Shown: positions 24,600 to 34,731 of the stretch, one piece after another | Layout: each line of letters opens with the position of its first letter | Numbering within the stretch: position 1 is the stretch's first letter | NCBI GenBank assembly: GCA_004194705.1 | Contig: SADC01000167.1 | Span: 1-64,000 of the forward strand | Direction of reading: 5' to 3' | From: Ditylenchus dipsaci | Taxonomy: Eukaryota > Nematoda > Chromadorea > Rhabditida > Anguinidae | DNA: 64,000 nucleotides | Made by a program: the position numbers and the translations under genes | Notes under the pieces: generated by a model | What the model was told of the DNA's origin: nothing | Seen by the model: only the letters and a program-made list of their open reading frames with translations | Database searches by the model: none

Positions 24600-24890
24600 T
24601 TTTTTACATACTAAATTGACTATCCTGGAACCGTAGCAAATATCAAATTAAGCAAGTGGCATGCCACTTGCTAAATAAAGTGGCAATTTAGTAGCAAATA
24701 TAGAAAACTAAACTCTAAATATTTAGACGCTACTTTCTCAATAGCAAATAAAGAAGTAGAATTTAGCTGGCCAAACTCTAAATATTTAGACGTAGCAAAT
24801 ATCGAATTAGACTTTAGCCTTTAGCAAGTGGGATGCTAAACTCTAAATATTTAGTGGTAGCAAATATCGCGATCTAATTTTTTCATCCTC
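24600..24890. repeat. Clustered palindromic words (CTAAATATTTAG)
   Basis: The word CTAAATATTTAG occurs three times, interspersed with GTAGCAAATAT and GCAAGTGG(C/G)ATGC words. The pattern resembles the subterminal word clusters beside the CTAGGG-type hAT ends elsewhere in the window, but no clear terminus was found. Confidence 0.6.
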
Positions 24891-25019
24891 TTTGTTATTT
24901 TCAATCACCAATCAACAAGTTCATGTTCACCAAAAACATCTTTTCTATAAATATCTAGTCTAAACGTCGAAACAATTCCTGCCTTTCAATCACCATTCCA
25001 CTCTTCCTCTGGCCTTGTT

Positions 25020-26040
25020 TTATTCAATCTATCTACATCAAAAATAATCACGCACAATTCGATTTCTCTCTTGAATCCCAGTAATTTGACGTCCTTGGTA
25101 GAGTTCCGGATTCGGCTGCTCATCTTTGTATTCCTCTTTCTCTTCAGGCTCAGGCATACGCAGCTCCACGGCCAGGTTGTGCAACACGCATGTTGAGAGG
25201 ACCACATTTGCCAAGTGCTCTAGACTGAGACGAACTTTACTGTGAAGAATTGCAAAACGACGCTTTCACTGCTCAATCCTCTGCTCCACACAGACCTTAG
25301 TTCTCTTGTGAGCCTTGTTATATCTGAAAGATGATCATTAACGTAACGAATTTGTAAACATTTAATATTATCGACCTCATCTCACTTGCAGTTGACGGTC
25401 TGAGGAAAGGAGTCATGAGCCATTTCTTACACGGGTAGCCTGAATCACCCAAGAGCAAACCACCGATTTCATTATTCTGCACAGCATCCACAGAAGGCTC
25501 GAGCAAAAAATATGAGAATCATGTGCGCAACCAGGATGCTTCGCGACCACGTTTGCGAACTATCCCTGAGTTGACGACCACCTAAAAGGGACCAGGAGTA
25601 TGGGTTGAAGGTCAAAGAATAAATCGAAAAGCACCTGAACATTGATTGAATGCCTATTCTTTCTGTTAACGTAGTCCGTCTCAACCTTCTGATTCAGTGC
25701 TTGGATGTGGATGTGCGTTTCATCGATAAGCCTCACCACGTTCGAGGATCCAGTAATTCCGTAAAACATCCGCTGCTCCTTGGCAATTTCCTGTAAAATA
25801 AAGTAAACAATGCCAAAAGAGTAGTAGAAAAGGACAAACCGCTTTAGTTGCTGGCATATAGATGTATTGGTTTGCCTTCGAAGCCAGAGTCGCACAGAAA
25901 CGCTTCACACAGTTGGAAATTGATCGCTGGCTCATCACGACAGTATCGCCTATATGCAGTTGGAAGGTGTTCGAGGCCAAATAATTCAGAGCTTTTTCTC
26001 TTTTGTTCAGTGCATTTTTAGATACACCCAGCGTTTTCAC
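25020..26040 (-). pseudogene. PIF/Harbinger (HARBI1-like) transposase relic
   Basis: Read on the minus strand, fragments in order carry the N-terminal helical region (TVVMSQRSISNCVKRFC), then the first catalytic Asp block (RLIDETHIHI, about 25710-25740) with YVNRKNRHSINVQ, then the second Asp block (LLLGDSGYPCKKWLMTPF, about 25420-25470), then the third block with KRTKVCVEQRIEQ and KRRFAIL, and the C-terminal LSTCVLHNLAVELRMPEP. This is the DDE order of HARBI1-like transposases, the nucleases that move Harbinger elements. It is broken by frameshifts between blocks and by a TGA just before KRRFAIL, where the family normally has a coding residue. Small introns may account for some breaks. No terminal repeats or partner Myb-like gene were found. 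Confidence 0.85.
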
Positions 26041-26417
26041 TTATTCGAAAATCATGTTTAAATGACTCTTAAGTAACTTTTATGTGCTTAAAAAGATAAG
26101 AAAGTCATTTTCTGACATTTTTTCATGTTTTGAGAGTGCGAGAAAAAATGTTTTGACTAAAATTCGGATTTTTGCACCAGGGGACCATGTCAAGTCATCA
26201 AAAAAGAGCTCGTGGATACCCTCAAAACTCCAAAAAGATCAAATTTGAACATGATTTTTTCGACTGGATCCTAGCGCATAAAGACACTCTGGTATGCATA
26301 CATTTTCATGCATCCGGAGTAACTTTCGAGTGATTTGTGTCTAAGGTATGTGGGTGTTCATCTCAACTCCAAGCCCTTCTATACATCCAGAGTAACTTTC
26401 GAGTGATTTGTGTTTAA

Positions 26418-27107
26418 TTTTACAGAGTTTCAGGTGTCCCGGCCTGAACTTCTATCGAGATATTGTTAGAGATTCTTCGTACTCAGCCTTTCTCAATTTC
26501 AATTGACGAATCTAAACACAGTGCGTCAAATAAATTTTTCTTGTCATCAGGATATATATATATATATATATTCTTCTACTCTCTTTTCGGGTTTCTTACT
26601 CACATGACTTGTTTTCTCATACACTCTATTGTCTTATCTAATATTTCTACAAAACAATGTAAAAACATTTTTGTTGTTTTTATTGAAATATTTAAATATC
26701 GTAGTATCTCTATTAAACGGGCATGCCCGTTTAATTTTCAACCCTCCCGTAGGGAGCCCGTTTATTAGAAAGTGCCCATTTAATAGAGAGAGCCCGTTTA
26801 TTTTGCAACAACAAACTTTTTGAAAATTTTTCTACACAAATGCCAACTGCGTCAATTTTTTTGCATTTTTTAAATTATATATGTATATATGATTGATTTT
26901 TTGTTGTTTTATTAATTTGTTTGATTGTTATGTTGTTAGTGCTAGAAATGCGGACAGGATCCTGATCCAAGTTCCTAAGCTGGTTTTCTTATCACATGAC
27001 GTATGATTCACATTCCTAATTTTGCTTTTGCAAAATCTCGCTTTTGCTTTTTAGTCAGGATCCCTGTTCAAAAACGGCTAAAGAAAGTTATTAATGGAGA
27101 AGAGAGT
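26418..27107 (+). mobile_element. hAT-like element copy with transposase fragment
   Basis: Inverted relative of 20003-20383. It retains an extra internal piece (about 26489-26812) that begins with a coding fragment: ILRTQPFSISIDESKHSASN is a good match to the first catalytic-Asp block of hAT-type transposases (the FS-x-x-IDES form). That piece is followed by a TA microsatellite (about 26553-26571) and a CTCTATTAAACGGGC-ended palindromic insertion at about 26707-26800 related to the CCGTAT MITEs. No intact frame. Confidence 0.65.
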
Positions 27108-27547
27108 CATAAGAATGTCATTTGATAACCCGGACGAGGAACAATTAGAATTTTTGATGATAGGGATTTTATTTCATGTACTGTTTAGACCTTTATATCT
27201 AGGAATTGATGTTTGCTGATATTTCCAAGCGCATCAGAGATCTTCTCAAGATTATTTTTTGCGCTTCCGACTGGTCGTGGAGCCGAGTAATTATAGTAAT
27301 TTCAGTATTATTATAAAAATCGTTCTTATTTAGGTACACCGGATTTGTTTTGAATTTCGACAAGAACTTTTAAAGTCCAATTTAAAGGGCATTAGAGGGG
27401 GCCTTATATTAGTAGAAGACTTCTATTATAAGAAATACGGCAACCCTTTGTAAGGGATAAAGTAAATAAATAAATCAGATATATTTTGATGTACAAAATA
27501 CACGCCATTTTTAGGCCATTTTACTTACACCGTTTTTCAAATTTTTT
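27108..27547. other. Spacer with a solo MITE end
   Basis: A solo right end of the CCGTAT family lies at about 27405-27441 (CTTCTATTATAAGAAATACGG). No gene seen. Confidence 0.5.
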
Positions 27548-28793
27548 TATCACATCCAACGTAGACCCGCACTTTCGCCTTCTTTCAAATTAATGATAGT
27601 TCCACCAATCGAATCAACATGATTGTTATCACATCCAACGTAGACCCGCACTTTCGCCCTCTTTCAAATTAATGATAGTTCCACCAATCGAATCAACATG
27701 ATTGTTATCACATCCAACGTAGACCCGCACTTTCGCCCTCTTTCAATAATGATAGTTCCACCAATCGAATCAACATGATTGTTATCACATCCAACGTAGA
27801 CCTGCACTTTCGCCCTCTTTCAAATTAATGATAGTTCCACCAATCGAATCAACATTATTGTTATCACATCCAACGTGGACCCGCACTTTTGCCCTCTTTC
27901 AAATTAATAATAGTTCCACCAATCGAATCAACATGATTGTTATCACATCCAACGTAGACCTGCACTTTCGCCCTCTTTCAAATTAATGATAGTTCCACCA
28001 ATCGAATCAACATTATTGTTATCACATCCAACGTGGACCCGCACTCTGCCCTCTTTCAAATTAATAATAGTTCCACCAATCGAATCAACATGATTGTTAT
28101 CACATCCAACGTAGACCCGCACTTTCGCCCTCTTTCAAATTAATGATAGTTCCACCAATCGAATCAACATTATTGTTATCACATCCAACGTGGACCCGCA
28201 CTTTTGCCCTCTTTCAAATTAATAATAGTTCCACCAATCGAATCAACATGATTGTTATCACATCCAACGTAGACCCGCACTTTCGCCCTCTTTCAAATTA
28301 ATGATAGTTCCACCAATCGAATCAACATTATTGTTGTCACATCCAACGTAGACCCGCACTTTCGCCCTCTTTCAAATTAATGATAGTTCCACCAATCGAA
28401 TCAACATGATTGTTATCACATCCAACGTGGACCCGCACTTTTGCCCTCTTTCAAATTAATGATAGTTCCACCAATCGAATCAACATGATTGTTATCACAT
28501 CCAACGTGGACCGCACTTTTGCCCTCTTTCAAATTAATAATAGTTCACCATCGAATCAACATGATTGTTATCACATCCAACGTAGACCCGCACTTTCGCC
28601 CTCTTTCAAATTAATGATAGTTCCACCAATCGAATCAACATGATTGTTATCACATCCAACGTGGACCCGCACTTTTGCCCTTTCAAATTAATAATAGTTC
28701 CACCAATCGAATCAACATGATTGTTATCACATCCAACGTAGACCTGCACTTTCGCCCTCTTTCAAATTAATGATAGTTCCACCAATTGAATCA
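27548..28793. repeat. 79-bp minisatellite, about 16 copies
   Basis: Unit of 79 bp beginning TCACATCCAACGTAGACCCG. Two linked variants alternate: one with GTAGACC, TTTCGCC and AATGATAG, the other with GTGGACC, TTTTGCC and AATAATAG, giving a dimer-like higher order in the middle of the array. Scattered 1-2 bp deletions occur. It abuts the hAT coding remnant directly. Confidence 0.95.
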
Positions 28794-28796
28794 TTA

Positions 28797-29300
28797 ATCA
28801 TGTCAAACAATCATGTCAAAACCGCTAGCTTGGTGCAACTTGCTGCAACAAAGTCGGCGCTGATGCGAGGAAAGAAATCGATCGCCGGCTGGGAAGACTG
28901 CAACTGGTCGACGCAGCAGAAGCGAATCGCCGCAGCCAGAGAAGAAAATCAGGATATCAGAGTAAGGTGAAGTTTCGTCGCACGCCAGCTCAGGAACACT
29001 CGGGAATTGGTCTCTTCGAGGCGGAATCCACACGAAGCTTCGAAACGGTTGGTAATCTTCTTGTTGATTGAAATAGCAAGTTCTTATAATCATTTCAAGA
29101 TGAACGTGAAAACAGCTTCGCAGGTGACCTTCATTAAACACAATCTCACGCTGGAGTTCGCCAACTTATTCAAATCGACGTAAGCGGAACAGTATGTGGA
29201 AGACGTGGATGAGGAGTCTCATGAAGAAACAATCGAGACAACTGATCTTTTTGATAATGAATTTGATGTGTTTATGAATGAATTGATTGAAATGTTATAG
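28797..29300 (+). pseudogene. hAT transposase C-terminal remnant
   Basis: Several plus-strand fragments of higher GC content follow the satellite: a block with KSIAGWEDCNWSTQQKR, a block containing STRSFETVGNLL, then NVKTASQVTFIKHNLTLEF, and an acidic tail ending in MNELIEML and TAG at 29298-29300. The S-x-R-x-F-x-x-x-G-N-L-L block followed by the T-A-x-x-x-x-F-I-K-H-N-L helix is the layout of the hAT C-terminal dimerisation region. Frames are separated by a likely intron or frameshift and by an in-frame TAA at about 29180. The catalytic part is absent; the satellite occupies its place. The hAT right end follows 40 bp downstream. Confidence 0.6.
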
Positions 29301-29339
29301 TTGTTGAAATAAGAAAGTTTTAGTTAGTGAAACCTGATG

Positions 29340-29431
29340 TAGTAGGAATTTGGCCGGATTTTGGCCAATTGGCGCTAATTGGCCGGCCAATTGTCCGATT
29401 TCTATTTGGCCGGCCAATTGCCCAACCCTAG
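29340..29431. mobile_element. hAT end with GGCC palindromic words
   Basis: Reading inwards on the minus strand from 29431, the terminus is CTAGGGTTGGGCAATTGGCC, followed by repeated AATTGGCCGGCCAATT words. The homologous end at 59.87 kb is the same layout with AATTGACCGGTCAATT. It follows the hAT transposase tail, so it is probably that element's right end. Confidence 0.7.
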
Positions 29432-29826
29432 TTTGAACTAGAATTCCCTCAGGATTTTAGGTCAAAATAATTGGTTTGTTTTTTTACTTTAAATTTTTTC
29501 AGAGCATCCAGGTACAAACTCACTTGAATAGGTGGTAACTTGCTTAGGTTTCAGCCTTAGTGTAGGTAAAAGAATAACATCGGTTTTATCAAACCGAATT
29601 TCCCACAGGATTTTACGTATAATAGGATGGTTCATTTTAACGTTTGGCTAAATTTTTATTTTCAGACCATCCAGGTGGATATCCACCTACCCAGTTGGTA
29701 CCTACTCCTCGTTCAAGGTTCCGGGTGGTAAAATCGTAGTTTCTGTCTCATTGAACAGGACTTGTCAGACGATTTAACGTACGATAGTGTAGTTAAATTA
29801 AAAAATTGCAAAATTTTTTGAATTTC

Positions 29827-30018
29827 TGTTGTGATGACCTCGTATTTGAATTGCTCTTTTGTCTCGATCGAAATATATTGTGCTGGGTATCACAGCTTCT
29901 ATCAAGTTATTGTTTGTGTCGTATTGCTGTATAGTCTGTTCTGTTATAAAGCTTAAAAACTATTCTTGTTGTCGGTACTGCTCTAGGCACTACATTATTC
30001 TATCTATTGCCGATACAA
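29827..30018 (+). repeat. Probable 5' LTR of the Gypsy element, 192 bp
   Basis: Begins TGTTGT and ends ACAACA, the inverted ends expected of an LTR, and stops 4 bp before a primer-binding-like TGGCGCAGTCG. TATAAA at 29945-29950 could be its promoter. No second LTR exists in the window, so the left boundary rests on the terminal inverted repeat only. Confidence 0.45.
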
Positions 30019-30022
30019 CAAA

Positions 30023-30038
30023 TTTGGCGCAGTCGCAT
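30023..30038 (+). promoter_or_regulatory. Candidate primer-binding site
   Basis: TGGCGCAGTCGCATTA starts with the TGG that pairs with a tRNA 3' CCA end, 4 bp after the LTR and 6 bp before the gag start codon. The primer tRNA was not identified. Confidence 0.5.
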
Positions 30039-30044
30039 TAAAAT

Positions 30045-31120
30045 ATGGAACCCGCACATGTTCAAAAGATTTTGGAGCAAAATGCTCAATTGATAAAACT
30101 ATTCTCTGAACGTTATAATCCCCCTGGCGCGGAGGCGCAGGTTAGTTCAATTTCAGGTGCAACGGAAATGCTCGTCTCTTCTCTAAATTCCCGTCTGTCA
30201 GATTTCCGATATGCTCCAGAGGACGATGATACCTTCGACAGCTGGTGGCTTCGCTATGGCTCGATTATCTCTGAGGATGGAAAGGATCTCAGCGAGGGTG
30301 CAAAAGTCAGATTGCTTGTTGGGAAGTTGCAACCAAGTGAGTTCAAACGTTTTTCTGAATCCGTCAAACCTAAGGGTCCTTATGAACTATCTTTTGCTGA
30401 TACTACTACTCAGCTACAGAAACTTTTTGCTCAAACTAAGAGCCTTTTCATGAAACGTTATGAATGTTTCCAACTAAAGCAAAAGATAGGTCAGGACATC
30501 TTAGAGTTTGGAGCGGAGGTTAATAGTGGATGTGAAAAGGCGGCTCCTCTTATCAAACGAGAGGCTCTGAATTGTCTTGTATTCATCTCTGGTTTACATT
30601 CTGACTTTATGAGCTCCGCATCAAATGTCTCCAAAAGATCGAACTTGCTGAATTAGAAAACAGAGAACCTAAACTAGACGATATTGTAGACGAATGCAAG
30701 AAGCATCTATCTCTAAAAGAAAATGTGAAACAACTCCAGAAACAGTTCAATCACATGTCTACGAATGTTGTCACTCCCTATAGACCTGCTAAATATCAGC
30801 ATAGAAATCCTATTAAACCAGCAGGTATTAAATCCAAAGCGTATAAACAGACCAAGCAATATCAATACCGAGTGGGCTCTCTCTGTCATGGACGTGGAGG
30901 GAATCACAGTAAACCTAATTGTCCCTACAAGAATTCTATTTGTCTTCAATGTCACAGAAGGGGTCATATCAAAGCGGTATGTTACACGCCTCCTGAAAAC
31001 CGACCGAAACCCAATACCAATTGTTTGCAATTAATAGAGTCGCAACCAACCCTCGATGTTGAAATGGATATTTCAAACGTCTCTTTTAATTCTGTGCAAG
31101 CTAGCATCACCGATCCCTGA
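30045..31120 (+). pseudogene. gag: Ty3/Gypsy gag with nucleocapsid zinc knuckles
   Basis: ATG 22 bp after the candidate PBS opens a 203-codon frame for the matrix/capsid-like part of Gag. It then needs a frameshift near 30610 to enter the frame that continues to 31120. That second frame has a basic linker and two zinc knuckles: the second (CLQCHRRGHIKAVC) is complete, whereas the first has Arg where the second Cys is expected. The frame ends at TGA (31118-31120), and the protease continues in the same frame beyond it. Gag packages the element RNA. Layout fits Mag/K02A2.6-like Gypsy elements. Confidence 0.85.
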
Positions 31121-33560
31121 TATACAACTCTAAAAGTGGAAAAATCTCCTATCAAGTTTCTCATAGATTCTGGTTCTGGCGCTACTTTGATTACTCTAAA
31201 TACTTGGGAACAAATAGGTAAACCACCTCTAGAATCTACTATTCTACAGGGAAAGTCATTTACGGGTCATACTTTCCAAGCTAAAGGAAAATGTAGTGTT
31301 AACGTACAGTATTCTTCCGAACAGAAACACTATCTTTCATGTTATGTGGTAGAGAACAGCTTTTTCGATCTTATTGGCCGACCGTGGCTTATTTCTCTAG
31401 GTTTAGTTAACCGCATGACGGAAGTGTGTTCTCAGAATACTGTAGTCGCTCAAATTTCTCCTGAATCAATGGTCACTTCTCCTAAGGTGTTCGACAAGGA
31501 TCACCTTCTAAAATCTTTCTCGACTCTTTTTGACGATAAAACTCTTGGATTGTGCACTAAAACTAAGGCGCATTTATATGTCAAACCTGGAGAAAGGCCA
31601 AGATTCATTCCTAAACGACCTGTACCCTTTGGCGTTGAAGAAACCGTTTCTGAAGAAATAGATCGTTTACTTCGTCTAAATGTAATTTGTCCAGTTGATT
31701 ACAGTGAGTGGGCAGCACCTATTGTGGCTGTCAAGAAAAAGAATGGTCAAATTAGAGTCTGTGCTGATTTTTCGACTGGTTTAAACAATGCGATTGAGTT
31801 AAATAAATATCCTTTGCCGTTGCCAGATGAAATCTTTAGCAGACTTCATGGATCGAAATATTTCTCTTGTCTAGATTTGTCCGATGCTTATTTCCAAATC
31901 GAGTTAGACAATACCTAAAAAACTATGTGGAATAAACACTCACCGTGGTTTGTTCCAATATCAACGGCTTCCATTTGGAGTAAATCAGCTCCATCTATCT
32001 TTCAAAAGGTCATGGATGAAATGTTGGTCAATTTCAAGTGTGCTTTTGCTTATCTAGACGATGTCATCATTGTCAGCACCTCGAAAGATCAGCATCTCAA
32101 AGACATCTATGCCGTTCTCAATAAACTTCAATCGTTTGGTTTCAGACTGAAATTGGAAAAGTGCAAATTTTTCATGGAACAAATATAATATTTAGGTCAA
32201 ATCATAGATACTAAGGGTATAAGACCTAATCCTAAGCGCACTTTGGCCGTTCGCAACATGCCCGTTCCGCAGACTGTTTCTCAGCTACGATCTTTTTTGG
32301 GTGCTATCAATTTTTATGGTAGATACATCAAGGGAATGAGGCTGTTGCGCGCGCCATTGGATAAACTACTACAGAAAGATGTCACCTACTTTTGGTCTAA
32401 AGAGTGTCAAGAGTCCTTTGACAAAGCCAAAGACATCATTTGTTCTGATCTCTTGTTAGTCCATTATGACCCTAGACTACCTATCATTGTTGCGGCAGAT
32501 GCCTCTAAAGATGGCATGGGAGCTACTATAGGTCATAAGTTTCCTGATGGATCCATCAAGATTGTGGAACACGCTTCCAAGGCTTTCAATCCTGCGCAGC
32601 AAAACTATAGTCAAATGAGAAAGAGGGTTTAGCATTAATGTTCGCCGTAAAGAAATTCCACAAATACATTTTTGGTCAAAAATTTACTCTACATACAGAC
32701 TATAAACCACTACTATCTATTTTTGGTTCTAAAAAGGGAATTCCGGTGTATGCTGCTAGCCGACTACAGAGATGGGCACTAGTTCTAAGTGCTTACAACT
32801 TCAATATCATCCATATTCGTACCAATGATTTTGGTCAAGTTGACTCGCTCTCCCGACTAATTGCAGACTATCCTAGGAAGATGAAGAGCAAGTCATCGCT
32901 ATGTTGAACCTAGTCGACCTTGGAGTCGAAAACATGCTCATAAATTCGATTGAAATGATCCCTGTTACTAGTGAAGAAATCGCCAATGCCATTTGTACTG
33001 ACGAAGTACTTTCTAAAATCACACATTACATGCGTGAAGGCTGGCCAGCAAATATTTCTCAGGGACCAATCGTTTCCTATTTCACTAAACGTCATGCTCT
33101 CTACATCACCAAAGACTGTTTGATGTATGAAAATAGAGTTGTGATTTCTACTTCTTTGCGTCCTAGAATTTTGAAAACACTACATTTGGGTCACCCGGGA
33201 ATAAGTAGGATGAAACTTTTGGCTAAAGGTTATGTATTTTGGCCCGGTCTAGACTCCGATATAGAAACCGTAGTCCGTTCATGTACCAGTTGTGCATCTC
33301 AGGCTAAGAATCCACTTAAGCATACTTTGAAAGCATGGCCTAGTACTGAAGGTCCATGGCAGAGGATCCACGTCGACTATGCTGGTCCGTTTTTGGGTAA
33401 AATGTTCCTCTGCATTGTAGATTCGTTCTCTAAATGGCCTGAAGTTTTCATCGCTCCTAATGCTAATACTGCTGGCTTAATACGGGTTCTAGAGTCTGTG
33501 TTTGCACGTTATGGATATCCCCACAGTCTGGTCTCCGACAACGGTACACAGTTTACATCG
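31121..33560 (+). pseudogene. pol: Ty3/Gypsy pol: protease, RT, RNase H, partial integrase
   Basis: Domains in order: retropepsin with FLIDSGSGATLI (active-site Asp about 31165); reverse transcriptase with RVCADFSTGLNNAI, CLDLSDAYFQIELD and the catalytic FAYLDDVIIVS (about 32050); RNase H with IIVAADASKDGMGATIG (about 32485-32540) and LHTDYKPLL; integrase zinc-binding region with HLGHPG and CTSCASQ; integrase core with IHVDYAGPF (first Asp) and SLVSDNGTQFTS (second Asp). The core then stops without the third catalytic Glu and runs into DNA polymerase B sequence. Frames break near 31917, 31982, at TAA 32186-32188, near 32612 and near 32880; the last two are shared with the second copy. Not functional as it stands. 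Confidence 0.92.
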
Positions 33561-34391
33561 CACGAGCGCGAGTACGTACAAAAGCGAAAAATCAATTTGA
33601 AAAAGACTTTTACAAACTTATGAACAATGCAGTATTCGGTAAACAATGGAAAATATGAGAAACAGAGTGGATATACATCTTGTAACAACTGTTGATAGAG
33701 TACTAAAATTAGTAAAACAACCTACTTTCAAGAATGGATTCTTGATAAATGATGACCTTATGAGTATACAAATGGAAAAACTAAACTTGTATTCGATAAA
33801 CCTATATATGTTGGATTAAGTACATTAGATTTAAGTAAGTATCATATGTATGAGTTTCATTATGATGTCATGCAGAAAAAATATGCTAATGATTTAAGAT
33901 TGTGTTATAAGAATACTGATAGCTTTATATTCGAAATCAAAACGGATGATATATATGAAGATTTGAACGAATTGAATGATTTAATGGATTACAGCGATTA
34001 TCCAAAAGATCATCCATTGTATAGTACTGAAAACAAGAAAGTTATAGGTAAGTTTAAAGATGAATTAAATTGTGAATTGATGACAGAATTTGTAGGTTTA
34101 AGACCCAAACAATATGCCTACAGAAAAGATGACAATATTGAATCAATAAATGTAAAGGTATAAAGAAAAATGTTGCGGAAACATTGAGAGTTGAAGATTA
34201 TAAAAAGTGTCTACTTGAAAATATAGTAGTAAAAAAGAACAGTATCTCATCAGAAGTAAAAAGCATCAAATTTGTACAATTGAGCAGAATAAAATAGCTT
34301 TGAATATTGATGATAGAAGTGACTTAAAGCGGTATATTTTAGATAATAAATACGATACTCTTGCTCACGGACATTATAAAATTGGGATATA
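33561..34391 (+). pseudogene. Polinton/Maverick DNA polymerase B, C-terminal part, fused to Gypsy
   Basis: Directly after the Gypsy integrase, in another frame, begins sequence typical of protein-primed family B polymerase of Polintons: KAKNQFEKDFYKLMNNAVFG, then NRVDIHLV, the YVGLSTLDLSKYHMYEFHYD stretch, the motif C region, KVIGKFKDEL and a thumb/C-terminal region with RPKQYAYRKDD and NKIALNIDDRS, stopping at TAA near 34392. Motif C reads YKNTDSF here whereas the duplicate at 38.25 kb encodes YKDTDSF, so the catalytic Asp is lost in this copy. Exonuclease and N-terminal polymerase parts are absent. Multiple frameshifts (near 33640, 33765, 34160, 34270). Confidence 0.88.
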
Positions 34392-34422
34392 ATTATATGA
34401 AAAATTTTACCCAATAAATACA

Positions 34423-34710
34423 ATGTCTGAATTACAAAAATTATCTCGTGATGAACTTCGTGCAAAAGTTGCTAAATTAAAAATCATGAAAACTATACCT
34501 TTGAAAAAATATAACAAAAAAGAACTTATAAATATATTACACATTTATGAAATATTTCCTTACGATGATTCATTGTTTTATGATGAAGTAACAATGAATT
34601 TTAAAGTGAAATACTCAGTATTGAAAAATATTAACAACAAAACTAAGAGACCTGAAACCTTTATTCATGAAAACATTATGATTACATTAATACATGATCA
34701 TATATTATGA
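34423..34710 (+). CDS. Small SAP-like protein, 95 aa, linked to the Polinton fragment
   Basis: Frame starts MSELQKLSRDELRAKVAKLK and contains LKKYNKKELINIL. The pattern (leucine-x-x-x-EL-x-x-x-x-x-x-L, basic turn, then KKELI-x-x-L) resembles a SAP/HeH DNA-binding helix pair, a common short domain in Polinton and large-DNA-virus proteins. It lies 32 bp after the polymerase stop, and the same order is kept in the duplicate. The C-terminal residues (about 88-95) run into the start of the satellite. Function beyond DNA binding is inference. Confidence 0.5.
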   Translation: MSELQKLSRDELRAKVAKLKIMKTIPLKKYNKKELINILHIYEIFPYDDSLFYDEVTMNFKVKYSVLKNINNKTKRPETFIHENIMITLIHDHIL

Positions 34711-34731
34711 TCATTATTATGATGACATTAA

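Noticed and set aside
20003..27107. A single composite transposon carrying the GNAT gene
   Set aside because: The bracketing copies differ in length and content and no outer target duplication was seen; two independent insertions are more likely.
28410..28643. 77-codon plus frame
   Set aside because: Lies wholly in the 79-bp satellite.
31136..33623. Intact Gypsy pol gene
   Set aside because: Multiple frameshifts and stops, no third integrase catalytic residue and no 3' LTR.
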